Under the pieces are notes generated by a model. That model saw nothing but the letters and a program-made list of their open reading frames with translations, made no database searches and was not told where the DNA came from. Made by a program: the position numbers and the translations under genes. A stretch of 64,000 nucleotides of DNA from Bacteroidetes bacterium UBA7662 (GTDB lineage Bacteria > Bacteroidota > Bacteroidia > UBA7662), in assembly GCA_002483345.1 (NCBI GenBank), contig DLHS01000014.1:1-64000 (forward strand), given 5' to 3'. Positions 52,842 to 59,887 of the stretch are shown here, piece by piece. How positions within the stretch are numbered: the first letter of the stretch is position 1; each line of letters starts with the position of its first letter.

Positions 52842-53636
52842 ATGTTTGAACATTCTCTGCCTGAACTGGAAACGCTGCTTAACAAAGCACATATATACTA
52901 CAATCAGCCCGCTTTTATCGCAGCCGACCCTATCAGCGTGCCACATATGTTTAAGAAGTCAGCCGATATTGAGATAGCAGGGCTTTTTGCAGCCATTTTT
53001 GCCTGGGGACAGCGGCCCACCATCATTGCCAAAAGCAAAGAGCTTCTGGCCAGAATGGACAATGATCCGGCAGATTTTGTCAGGAACCATGGAGAAAAAG
53101 ACCTTCAACGACTCCTTGGTTTTGTCCATCGCACCTTTAACGATACGGATTTACTTTATCTCCTGGATTTTCTTAAGCGGCATTATCAAAAGTATGATTC
53201 ACTGGAAGATGCTTTTTTGCTCGTGGAGCCTGCCGAAACAAATCCTGACAGGAGGGCCTTTCAACGCCTTGCCCATTTTCACGAGCTGGTTTTTGGCGCA
53301 GCTTACGCGCCTGAACGAACCCGGAAACACATCGCCAGCCCGGCCAGAGGCAGCAGTTGCAAAAGGTTGAATATGTATCTCCGGTGGATGGTCAGGCAGG
53401 ACGACCGGGGTGTGGATTTCGGGCTATGGAAACGGATTTCGCCTTCCGAGCTCATCATGCCGATGGATCTGCATGTGCAAAGGGTGGGCACTCGTCTGGG
53501 GCTGATGACTGAGGAGCGAAGTGACTGGAAAGCAGCCATCCGGCTCACAGAAAAACTCAGGGCCTTCGACCCTGCCGATCCGGTTAAATACGACTTCGCC
53601 CTTTTCGGAATGGGCGTACTTGAAAAGGAATGGTAG
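52842..53636 (+). CDS. TIGR02757/DUF2400 family protein
   Basis: A 264-residue protein of the TIGR02757 (DUF2400) family. Recognisable are DPISVPHMFKKSADIEIAGLFAAIFAWGQR, KRLNMYLRWMVRQDDRGVDFGLWK, LIMPMDLHVQRVGTRLGL and the terminal VKYDFALFGMGVLEK. The family is widespread in Bacteroidota and has been suggested, from helical fold features, to relate to HhH-GPD DNA glycosylases, but its function is unknown. Confidence 0.88.
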   Translation: MFEHSLPELETLLNKAHIYYNQPAFIAADPISVPHMFKKSADIEIAGLFAAIFAWGQRPTIIAKSKELLARMDNDPADFVRNHGEKDLQRLLGFVHRTFNDTDLLYLLDFLKRHYQKYDSLEDAFLLVEPAETNPDRRAFQRLAHFHELVFGAAYAPERTRKHIASPARGSSCKRLNMYLRWMVRQDDRGVDFGLWKRISPSELIMPMDLHVQRVGTRLGLMTEERSDWKAAIRLTEKLRAFDPADPVKYDFALFGMGVLEKEW

Positions 53637-53639
53637 GGG

Positions 53640-54026
53640 TCAGAACGAGGCTAAATCTTCGATATATAAATCGATAGCTCCTTCACCCAGCATCAACGTT
53701 GCCAACACTTTTGGATTTTTGACAGCTTTGACAGCCTTTTTTCGGTCTTCTTCGCCGTTTTTTTCCATATAAAGCTCTGTATACAAATCCAACTCCGGGT
53801 GATCATTCGGATTTACAACCCCGTATAACATGGTTTCATTAAGCCGGTACATTCTACAAACATCGAATACCTCGAGTTCATCACCCAATACCATGATTTC
53901 GGCCACACGATCCAGAATCAGGGCTTTGGCAATTTTAATGACCTCCGGGTCGGTACCATTCAAAAAACAGATGATGGGGCTATCTTTGTCGGCAGCCCAT
54001 TGACGGATTTTTTCCAGTTTGCTCAT
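53640..54026 (-). CDS. Truncated phosphate acyltransferase (PTA/PTB-like) N-terminal segment
   Basis: A 128-residue protein that resembles only the start of a phosphate acetyl/butyryltransferase domain: SPIICFLNGTDPEVIKIAKA, then VAEIMVLGDELEV, a DPxx-like segment with LYTELYMEKN, and a VLATLMLGEGAIDLYI piece comparable to the family's A-x-M-M-V-x-x-G-x-A-D region. It stops there; the catalytic two-thirds are absent and no continuation is seen. It could be a remnant of a PTA or malic-enzyme C-terminus, or a stand-alone regulatory fold. It is convergent with the TIGR02757 gene and divergent from mnmE. Confidence 0.55.
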   Translation of the reverse strand: MSKLEKIRQWAADKDSPIICFLNGTDPEVIKIAKALILDRVAEIMVLGDELEVFDVCRMYRLNETMLYGVVNPNDHPELDLYTELYMEKNGEEDRKKAVKAVKNPKVLATLMLGEGAIDLYIEDLASF

Positions 54027-54070
54027 GATGCTATTACCTCCGAAAAATAAAGCCTAAACAGCAAATTTGT

Positions 54071-55453
54071 ATGAACCGACCGCAAATTTTCAATACCGAT
54101 GATACCATCGTAGCACTGGCTACTCCTGCCGGGGTTGGTGCCATCGGCGTAATCCGGCTGTCGGGCCCGAGAGCCATCGATCTGGCCAACCAGATTTGCC
54201 GTAATAAAGACCTGAGCGTTCAGGCTTCGCATACCGTTCATTTCGGCATCGTGGAAGATGACGGGAGACGTATTGATGAGGCTGTTTTTACCCTTTTCAG
54301 GGCACCAGCATCCTTTACCAAAGAAGATGTGGTGGAAATTTCACTGCACGGCTCTTCTTTTATCCTGGATCAGGTTATTCAGTTGCTCATCCGCAGAGGA
54401 GCCAGACTGGCGCAGCCCGGGGAGTTTACCTTCCGGGCGTTTTTGAACGGACGTTTTGATCTGAGTCAGGCCGAAGCCGTAGCTGATCTCATTGCAGCCG
54501 ATAATGAACATGCCCACCGGGTAGCCATGAACCAGATGCGGGGAGGTTTTTCACAGGAAATCGGTCGTTTGCGGACGCAACTGGTCGATTTCGCCTCACT
54601 TCTGGAACTTGAACTTGATTTCAGCGAAGAAGATGTAGAGTTTGCCAACCGCAGACAATTGAAAGAACTGTTGCTCCGTATTGTCCAGGTAGTATCGTCT
54701 TTGCAGGAAAGTTTCCGCCTGGGAAATGTCATTAAAAACGGCGTGGCAACGGTTATTGCCGGCCGTCCGAACGCCGGTAAATCAACCTTGCTCAACGCTT
54801 TGTTGAACGAAGAAAAAGCCATTGTAAGCCATATTCCCGGCACTACCCGCGATGTGATTGAAGATGTGATCAGCATTGGTGGGGTCAAATTCCGGTTTTA
54901 CGATACCGCTGGCATACGCGAAGCCGAGGATATGATCGAATCCATCGGGGTGGAGCGTACCTTTGAGAAGATGGGGCAGGCGGCCATCATCCTGTATTTG
55001 TTTGATTTATCCACCACCAGTCCGGCTCAACTGCAGGCTGAATTGGATACGTTGGCCAGACACAATGCTGCCTTGTTGCTGGTAGCCAATAAAATGGATG
55101 AGATTAAAAGTCTGGAAGGCCTCGAAGCCTATCGTAAAATGGGGGAGATGTTGTTTATCTCTGCCAAAAAGAAAGAAGGTCTCGACGCGCTGGTCCAGAA
55201 GTTACTTTCCTGGGTAGAAGCAGGCAAAATCCAGAACGAACCCGTGGTTGCCAATGCCCGCCACTACGAAGCCCTGGGAAAAGCCAACGAAGCCCTGCAA
55301 TCGGCCGTTCATGCCATGGATGCGGCTTTGCCCACCGATCTGGTAGCGCAGGAGATCCGGCAATCACTCCATTATCTGGGTGAAATCACCGGAGAAGTCA
55401 CTACTGACGACCTCCTGGGGAATATTTTCTCGAAGTTTTGTATCGGAAAGTAA
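54071..55453 (+). CDS. mnmE: tRNA uridine-5-carboxymethylaminomethyl modification GTPase
   Basis: A 460-residue MnmE (TrmE) protein that, with MnmG, modifies the wobble uridine of certain tRNAs. The N-terminal folate-binding domain begins DDTIVALATPAGVGAIGVIRLSG. The G domain has GRPNAGKSTLLNALL, IPGTTRDVIED, DTAGI and ANKMDE. It ends with the invariant FCIGK, where the Cys is required. The last 18 bases of the gene (55436-55453) form the likely target of the integrated element that begins directly downstream. Confidence 0.97.
   Translation: MNRPQIFNTDDTIVALATPAGVGAIGVIRLSGPRAIDLANQICRNKDLSVQASHTVHFGIVEDDGRRIDEAVFTLFRAPASFTKEDVVEISLHGSSFILDQVIQLLIRRGARLAQPGEFTFRAFLNGRFDLSQAEAVADLIAADNEHAHRVAMNQMRGGFSQEIGRLRTQLVDFASLLELELDFSEEDVEFANRRQLKELLLRIVQVVSSLQESFRLGNVIKNGVATVIAGRPNAGKSTLLNALLNEEKAIVSHIPGTTRDVIEDVISIGGVKFRFYDTAGIREAEDMIESIGVERTFEKMGQAAIILYLFDLSTTSPAQLQAELDTLARHNAALLLVANKMDEIKSLEGLEAYRKMGEMLFISAKKKEGLDALVQKLLSWVEAGKIQNEPVVANARHYEALGKANEALQSAVHAMDAALPTDLVAQEIRQSLHYLGEITGEVTTDDLLGNIFSKFCIGK
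55436..55453 (+). other. Candidate left attachment site (attL) at mnmE 3' end
   Basis: TTTTGTATCGGAAAGTAA, encoding F-C-I-G-K-stop. This is the same gene position used as attB by SGI1-type islands. It is followed by an excisionase-like gene and a tyrosine recombinase, and by more AT-rich DNA. The matching right copy would lie beyond the window. Confidence 0.5.
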
Positions 55454-55518
55454 TTACATTTCCTTTACTACTCTAAACCCTTCTTTTACTATCATTTAGG
55501 CTGTTTTTCTTTCCTTTA

Positions 55519-55614
55519 CTTGTTGCTAATTTTCCCTTTTTTTGCTTATATTTGTTTCTAATCTGTTACTGACAACAACAGATTTGTTGGTAGCAACAAG
55601 ATTTTTAGCAACAG
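55519..55614. promoter_or_regulatory. Candidate Int/Xis binding region and leader
   Basis: CTTGTTGCTA (55519-55528) recurs inverted at 55591-55600 (TAGCAACAAG) and in part at 55607-55614. Between them AATCTGTT (55560-55567) is inverted as AACAGATT (55577-55584). The -7 box TATATTTG (55547-55554) lies in the middle. Such clustered short repeats next to an attachment site fit recombinase arm or excisionase sites, or an operator; unproven. The 242 bases from mnmE to the next gene otherwise show nothing. Confidence 0.4.
55547..55554 (+). promoter_or_regulatory. -7 promoter box of the integration module
   Basis: TATATTTG, a perfect TAnnTTTG match, about 140 nt before the excisionase-like ATG at 55696, leaving a long leader. 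Confidence 0.5.
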
Positions 55615-55695
55615 GCGAAATCATGTTACATAGAGATACGCCCCGATACAAAGGGGTATTCTCTGAGACATTTTTAAGCCAAAAAGGAAAACACT

Positions 55696-56049
55696 ATGAG
55701 CAGCAGTATAGAAGTTCCAAAGATTTGTCAGGACTGCGGAAAGTCTTTCATCGCAAAGACTACCGTTACCAAATTTTGCAGCCACAAGTGCGCCTCCCGA
55801 AACTACAAGAAGCGTAAGCGAGAAGGAAAGATTGAGGAGGTTGCCCCTATTGTGGTTCAGAGAATTGAATACAATCAGGAACAGTTAAAGCACAAAGATT
55901 TTTTGAGTGTTGATGAAACCTGCAAGCTCTTAGGTGCAAGCCGCATGACAATCTATCGGCAGATAAAAGCCGGAAACATCCGAGCGGCAAAGATTGGCAG
56001 TCGCACAATCATCAAGAGAACCGAAATCGATAAACTGTTTCAGATATGA
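55696..56049 (+). CDS. Zinc-ribbon plus HTH_17 excisionase-like protein
   Basis: A 117-residue DNA-binding protein. The N-terminal part has CQDCGKSF and about 15 residues later CSHKC, a small zinc ribbon. The C-terminal 55 residues are a MerR/excisionase-type HTH (FLSVDETCKLLGASRMTIYRQIKAGNIRAAKIGSR). Such proteins usually act as excisionases or regulators next to tyrosine recombinases. Its stop overlaps the recombinase start by four bases (ATGA), so the two are translationally coupled. Confidence 0.85.
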   Translation: MSSSIEVPKICQDCGKSFIAKTTVTKFCSHKCASRNYKKRKREGKIEEVAPIVVQRIEYNQEQLKHKDFLSVDETCKLLGASRMTIYRQIKAGNIRAAKIGSRTIIKRTEIDKLFQI

Positions 56050-57140
56050 AGGTAACACTAAGACAACGCAACCAGGGCGGACAGACCAGCTTATACCTCG
56101 ACTATTACCACAAGGGAAAGCGGAAAACCGAGTACCTAAAATTGTACCTCGACCCCAATGCAAAAACCAAGGAGGAAAAAGAGGTCAATAAAAAGACCAT
56201 GCAATTAGCAGAGACTATCAGGGCGCAAAGACAAATCGAAATTCAAAACGGTGTTTATGGCTTTCGTGATCAGGAGAAGCAAAAAGGCAGCTTCCTTTCC
56301 TACATTGAATTACTTGCGCAACAAAGGCAGGACAGCCCCGGCAACCATGGCAATTGGACCAGCATGATTAAGCACCTGAAAGCCTTTTGCACCTATGATT
56401 TATCATTCACCGAAGTGGACAGGCAGTTTGTTCAGGATTTCAAACAATACCTTGATAAGAAGGCCATAGCCCACGGAAACCAGAAGCTATCTCAAAATTC
56501 CAAGTACTCCTATTTCAACAAGCTTAGGGCAGCACTAAAACAGGCCGTGAAAGATGGTATCATTCCAACCAATCCTTCTGAAGGTGTAGAGGCTTTCAAG
56601 CAAGGAGAAACGGAAAGAGAATTTTTGACATTGGATGAGCTGCAAGCAGCAGTAAAGGCAGAATGCGAAATCCCTATCCTGAAAACGGCATTCATTTTTT
56701 CATGCCTTTCAGGGCTTCGTTGGTCAGATATAAACAAGCTCCTTTGGTCTGAGGTGCAGCACTCAAACGAAATGGGCTATTACATCCGATTCCGACAGAA
56801 GAAAACCAAAGGAGCGGAAACCCTACCCATTTCCGAACAAGCCTTCGGCTTGCTCGGAGAACGTGAGGACAGAGAGGAAAGAGTTTTCAAAGGTTTGAAT
56901 TATTCGGCATGGCACAACCTGAAATTGCAACAATGGATGATGAAAGCCGGAATCTCCAAAACAATCACTTTCCATTGCGCCCGTCATACCTACGCCACAT
57001 TGCAGCTTACAATGGGAACCGACATTTACACGGTTTCAAAGCTCTTAGGCCATAGGGAGCTAAAAACAACTCAAGTCTATGCGAAAATCATAGACGACAA
57101 GAAAAAAGAGGCAGCCAGTAAAATCAAACTTGACCTATGA
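56046..57140 (+). CDS. Site-specific tyrosine recombinase (integrase)
   Basis: A 364-residue phage-type integrase. An Arm_DNA-binding N-terminus (1-90) and SAM-like core-binding domain (about 105-195) precede the catalytic domain. The active site is R225 (SGLRWSDI), a KTKG lysine near residue 258, H310-x-x-R313 (HCARH), H336 (LLGHRELKTTQ) and nucleophile Y345 (VYAKI). All catalytic residues are intact, so the element may be mobile. It is the second gene after mnmE, read away from the attachment site; the next gene overlaps its stop by four bases. Confidence 0.95.
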   Translation: MKVTLRQRNQGGQTSLYLDYYHKGKRKTEYLKLYLDPNAKTKEEKEVNKKTMQLAETIRAQRQIEIQNGVYGFRDQEKQKGSFLSYIELLAQQRQDSPGNHGNWTSMIKHLKAFCTYDLSFTEVDRQFVQDFKQYLDKKAIAHGNQKLSQNSKYSYFNKLRAALKQAVKDGIIPTNPSEGVEAFKQGETEREFLTLDELQAAVKAECEIPILKTAFIFSCLSGLRWSDINKLLWSEVQHSNEMGYYIRFRQKKTKGAETLPISEQAFGLLGEREDREERVFKGLNYSAWHNLKLQQWMMKAGISKTITFHCARHTYATLQLTMGTDIYTVSKLLGHRELKTTQVYAKIIDDKKKEAASKIKLDL

Positions 57141-58153
57141 GCAATCAAACAAAAATACTTGACGACATTCTCTACCAGGGGCTTCGCCCTTGGTCAGAGA
57201 AAAACAGCGTGGACGAAAAGTTTGCTCCAAAGTTCCGTGCCCTAAAAGAAGCCTCCACTGATTATCAATTCCGGTATGAAATCAAATTTGAAAGGCCATT
57301 TGACAACAAAACCAAGTACTACTCAAAGCTGATTCTAAACACCCTCAAAACGGACGTTGAAAGGCTCTACAACCTCATCAGTGAAGATGATACTGAAAAC
57401 CTAATCCGCTATTGGCTGGATGATACTTTGAACAAGCGTTTAAAGACCCGCTTAAAAGACATTGGAAAGCTGATTAAAGAGAAGGAATTTGATTTGACAT
57501 TCATAGATCCCAAGAAAGCTTCCATTGAGTTTGATCAGGCACACAAAGCCAACACCTATATCATCCAATTGCTAAAGCTTGCATACATGCAGCTTTACCT
57601 CGAAATCCAAGATGCTTTCAGCACTTGGATTGATGATAAGTTGGTGATAGAGGATTTTTACACCCAGCTACTACATGAACCCATACCGCAGAAACCATTA
57701 TTGACCGAGATTCAAATCATTGAGGTTGAAGCAACGGAGAAACCAGTTAAAAAGCCGGAACCCAAACAAAAGGACATTCCATTCAATTCATTTACCTACA
57801 AGCAACTCAATACCGCTCAGGAAAAGATTTCCGATTTGTGCAGCAGCTTAAAGTTCAACAACCTGATAAGCCAAGACACAACCGTTCCAAATTTCAAACG
57901 AGTATTTTCTAATGCTGAAATAAAAAATCCTGTAGTATGGACAGGCACAATCAGCGAACTATTCTACTTCATCAAACTAATTCACAACGACCTGCAATTG
58001 ATTGAGAACTTGAAACAGAAGCAATGGGAAGTTACTTGCCTATGTTTTGTTGATGAAGATGGAAAGCCATTTGAAAGAACAAAATTTAGGTCGCAGAAGA
58101 AACCGAAACTAACAGCTCAAAAAATTGAAAAGTCCGTTTTAAACCTGAAATAA
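57137..58153 (+). CDS. Hypothetical protein of the integration module
   Basis: A 338-residue protein without a domain I recognise. It is lysine- and glutamate-rich and largely helical, with a proline/lysine linker near residues 205-215 (PVKKPEPKQK) between two halves. No signal peptide or membrane segment. It overlaps the integrase by four bases (ATGA), so it is co-expressed and may be an accessory factor for integration or maintenance (inference). A terminator follows. Confidence 0.7.
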   Translation: MSNQTKILDDILYQGLRPWSEKNSVDEKFAPKFRALKEASTDYQFRYEIKFERPFDNKTKYYSKLILNTLKTDVERLYNLISEDDTENLIRYWLDDTLNKRLKTRLKDIGKLIKEKEFDLTFIDPKKASIEFDQAHKANTYIIQLLKLAYMQLYLEIQDAFSTWIDDKLVIEDFYTQLLHEPIPQKPLLTEIQIIEVEATEKPVKKPEPKQKDIPFNSFTYKQLNTAQEKISDLCSSLKFNNLISQDTTVPNFKRVFSNAEIKNPVVWTGTISELFYFIKLIHNDLQLIENLKQKQWEVTCLCFVDEDGKPFERTKFRSQKKPKLTAQKIEKSVLNLK

Positions 58154-58198
58154 GGTACTCTGCACTTTACACCTTCTATCTTTTTTCTGTTTTTGTTT

Positions 58199-58234
58199 AG
58201 CCCTCTTTTGCTCAAAAAGGGGGCTTTTATTTTT
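58199..58234 (+). terminator. Intrinsic terminator of the integration module
   Basis: AGCCCTCTTTT pairs with AAAAGGGGGCT (one G-T) around a short loop, followed by TTTTATTTTT. Confidence 0.8.
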
Positions 58235-58241
58235 CATGCCC

Positions 58242-58267
58242 CACTCTGCACTCTGCACTCTGCACTG
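58242..58267. repeat. Tandem repeat CACTCTG, period 7
   Basis: Three perfect copies of CACTCTG (58242-58262) and a partial fourth. CTCTGCACTTT also occurs upstream near 58158. Confidence 0.75.
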
Positions 58268-58320
58268 CACCTTCCTTTCTGCACTCATAACGCCCTGTTA
58301 GCCATTCTAATTTAGCCCTG

Positions 58321-58356
58321 TCTTCGACAATCGAAGATGACATTTGGCCAGATGTC
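58321..58356. promoter_or_regulatory. Two adjacent palindromes upstream of the HTH pair
   Basis: TCTTCGA-CAA-TCGAAGA (58321-58337) is a perfect inverted repeat; GACATTTGGCCAGATGTC (58339-58356) is palindromic apart from one pair. They end 29 nt before the first HTH gene and are candidate operators for it or for another regulator. The rest of the 231-base gap holds only the terminator and the CACTCTG repeat. Confidence 0.45.
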
Positions 58357-58384
58357 CATTTCCTAATTCATAATTGATTAAGTC

Positions 58385-58684
58385 ATGGACGAAATAATTG
58401 AACGTCTTGAAAATCTCCAACGCCTAATTGAGAGCCAGGGGATTTACACAAAGGAAGTTTTAAACTTCAATGAAGCTTGCCAGTATCTGGAGCTTTCCCA
58501 ATCTCACTTGTACAAGTTGACAAGTGCAGGGAGCATTCCGCACTACAAGCCTAATGGAAAGAAGCTCTATTTCAAAAGAAGCGAGTTGGAAAGCTGGTTG
58601 CTACGCAACCGCAATTCCACTCAGGAAGAAATAGACCAAAGGGCTGCGGATTACCTAATAAAGAAAGGGAGGGTGAAGCTATGA
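58385..58684 (+). CDS. HTH_17 (excisionase-type) DNA-binding protein
   Basis: A 99-residue protein: a coiled N-terminus (MDEIIERLENLQRLIESQG) and then an excisionase/MerR-type HTH (LNFNEACQYLELSQSHLYKLTSAGSIPHYKPNGKKLYFKRSELESWL). These are common in Bacteroidota mobile elements as regulators of mobilisation or replication genes. Its stop overlaps the next HTH gene by four bases. Confidence 0.85.
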   Translation: MDEIIERLENLQRLIESQGIYTKEVLNFNEACQYLELSQSHLYKLTSAGSIPHYKPNGKKLYFKRSELESWLLRNRNSTQEEIDQRAADYLIKKGRVKL

Positions 58685-58977
58685 ACGAGATAATGGATAT
58701 GATCTTGACGCTAACTCAAGACATTAAAACAGTCAAAGCCTACCTCCTCAACTTCCATAAATCACGCTTGGAGCAATTCAGCGAGGAATGGATTGATGGA
58801 CAGGTAGTGATGCAAACGCTTCACATTAGCAAAAGAACCCTCCAATCCCTTCGGGATGGTGGGGTTCTTCCCTACAGCCGAATCAATGGCAAATTCTACT
58901 ACAAGGTTTCTGATATAGAAGCCTTTCTGGAATCCAATTACTCACCTTCAAAATCAAAGCACTATGGAGGTAAGTAG
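58681..58977 (+). CDS. Second HTH_17 DNA-binding protein
   Basis: A 98-residue paralogue-like neighbour of the preceding HTH protein, with a similar helical start and a more divergent HTH (WIDGQVVMQTLHISKRTLQSLRDGG VLPYSRINGKFYYKVSDIEAFL in two blocks). The pair may form a heterodimer or bind neighbouring sites such as the upstream palindromes. It overlaps both neighbours, by four bases upstream and fourteen downstream. Confidence 0.85.
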   Translation: MNEIMDMILTLTQDIKTVKAYLLNFHKSRLEQFSEEWIDGQVVMQTLHISKRTLQSLRDGGVLPYSRINGKFYYKVSDIEAFLESNYSPSKSKHYGGK

Positions 58978-59884
58978 AAAAGCCATTCTCGACAAAACGC
59001 ACTACGGCTTAAATATCTACGCCTATGTGTTGCGACAGTACTATCCGGGTGAAACAGTCCTTTCCCTTTCGGGAAGGGACTGCAAACCTGCGAAGAACCC
59101 ATTCAATGCGGACAAGCCTACATTGTTGGTAAAGGTTGTTGACGGTTGTGCTACGCACACCGATTCAGAAGAAGCCATTGCACAAGGCAATGTCTTTGAT
59201 TTTGCAGCTCTACATTTCAGCCTCGAAGGGCAAACCCTTCTCGACAAGCTGAATGAAGAACTGCATTTGCGTATCGGTAAGCAACAGGGTTTTTACGCTC
59301 AGGCAGAATCGCAACCTGCGGTTGCTCTTCCTGAAATAGTCAAACCGGCTGCGCCAGTTTTCAGCTATTTCAATAAGCCTGTCACCAACGTAACACCAAG
59401 TCGGCAAGCCTCCTTGGTTGAAGTTTACAATCTTATCAAAGGCAATGAATTTGCTTCGTGTACAAGTTCACTCCGCAACATTCCCGACCCAAAGGAAGCC
59501 AGAAAGTACAAGGCTCAAAATTTCGATTATGTGACCTTCTCAGGCACTTTCTCTAAGAGAAATGATGCAAACCTTCAAAGACATTCAGGTTTGCTCACAA
59601 TCGATTTTGACCATATTCAGGACATTCCCACACTCAAGACGGCACTACTCAACGACCATTACTTTGAAACGGAGCTACTGTTTGTATCTCCTTCAGGTGA
59701 TGGCCTCAAATGGGTAATTCCAATCGACTTGACGCAAGCAAAACACCAGGACTATTTCAAAGCAGTGGCAAACTACGTTTCCCACACCTACCATCTCGAA
59801 ATAGACCAATCAGGGAAGGACATTTCAAGAGCCTGTTTCCTTCCACATGATTCAGAAATATTCATCAATCCTAAATACTTGTAG
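58964..59884 (+). CDS. VirE N-terminal domain/BT4734-family protein
   Basis: A 306-residue protein of the BT4734/BF3469 (VirE_N) type common in Bacteroidota mobile elements. The first part (1-125) contains a CHC2-like primase fold piece (VLSLSGRDCKPAKNPFN, NVFDFAALHF). The second has the VirE_N hallmarks FDYVTFSGTFSKRNDANL, HSGLLTIDFDHI, FVSPSGDGLKWVIPI and a CFLPHD ending. It is thought to serve element replication. It starts inside the preceding HTH gene and lies three bases before the DUF3987 gene. Confidence 0.8.
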   Translation: MEVSRKAILDKTHYGLNIYAYVLRQYYPGETVLSLSGRDCKPAKNPFNADKPTLLVKVVDGCATHTDSEEAIAQGNVFDFAALHFSLEGQTLLDKLNEELHLRIGKQQGFYAQAESQPAVALPEIVKPAAPVFSYFNKPVTNVTPSRQASLVEVYNLIKGNEFASCTSSLRNIPDPKEARKYKAQNFDYVTFSGTFSKRNDANLQRHSGLLTIDFDHIQDIPTLKTALLNDHYFETELLFVSPSGDGLKWVIPIDLTQAKHQDYFKAVANYVSHTYHLEIDQSGKDISRACFLPHDSEIFINPKYL

Positions 59885-59887
59885 GAC

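Noticed and set aside
55542..55817. A 91-codon plus-strand frame upstream of the excisionase-like gene
   Set aside because: It overlaps the start of the zinc-ribbon/HTH gene in another frame, covers the promoter box and has no domain.
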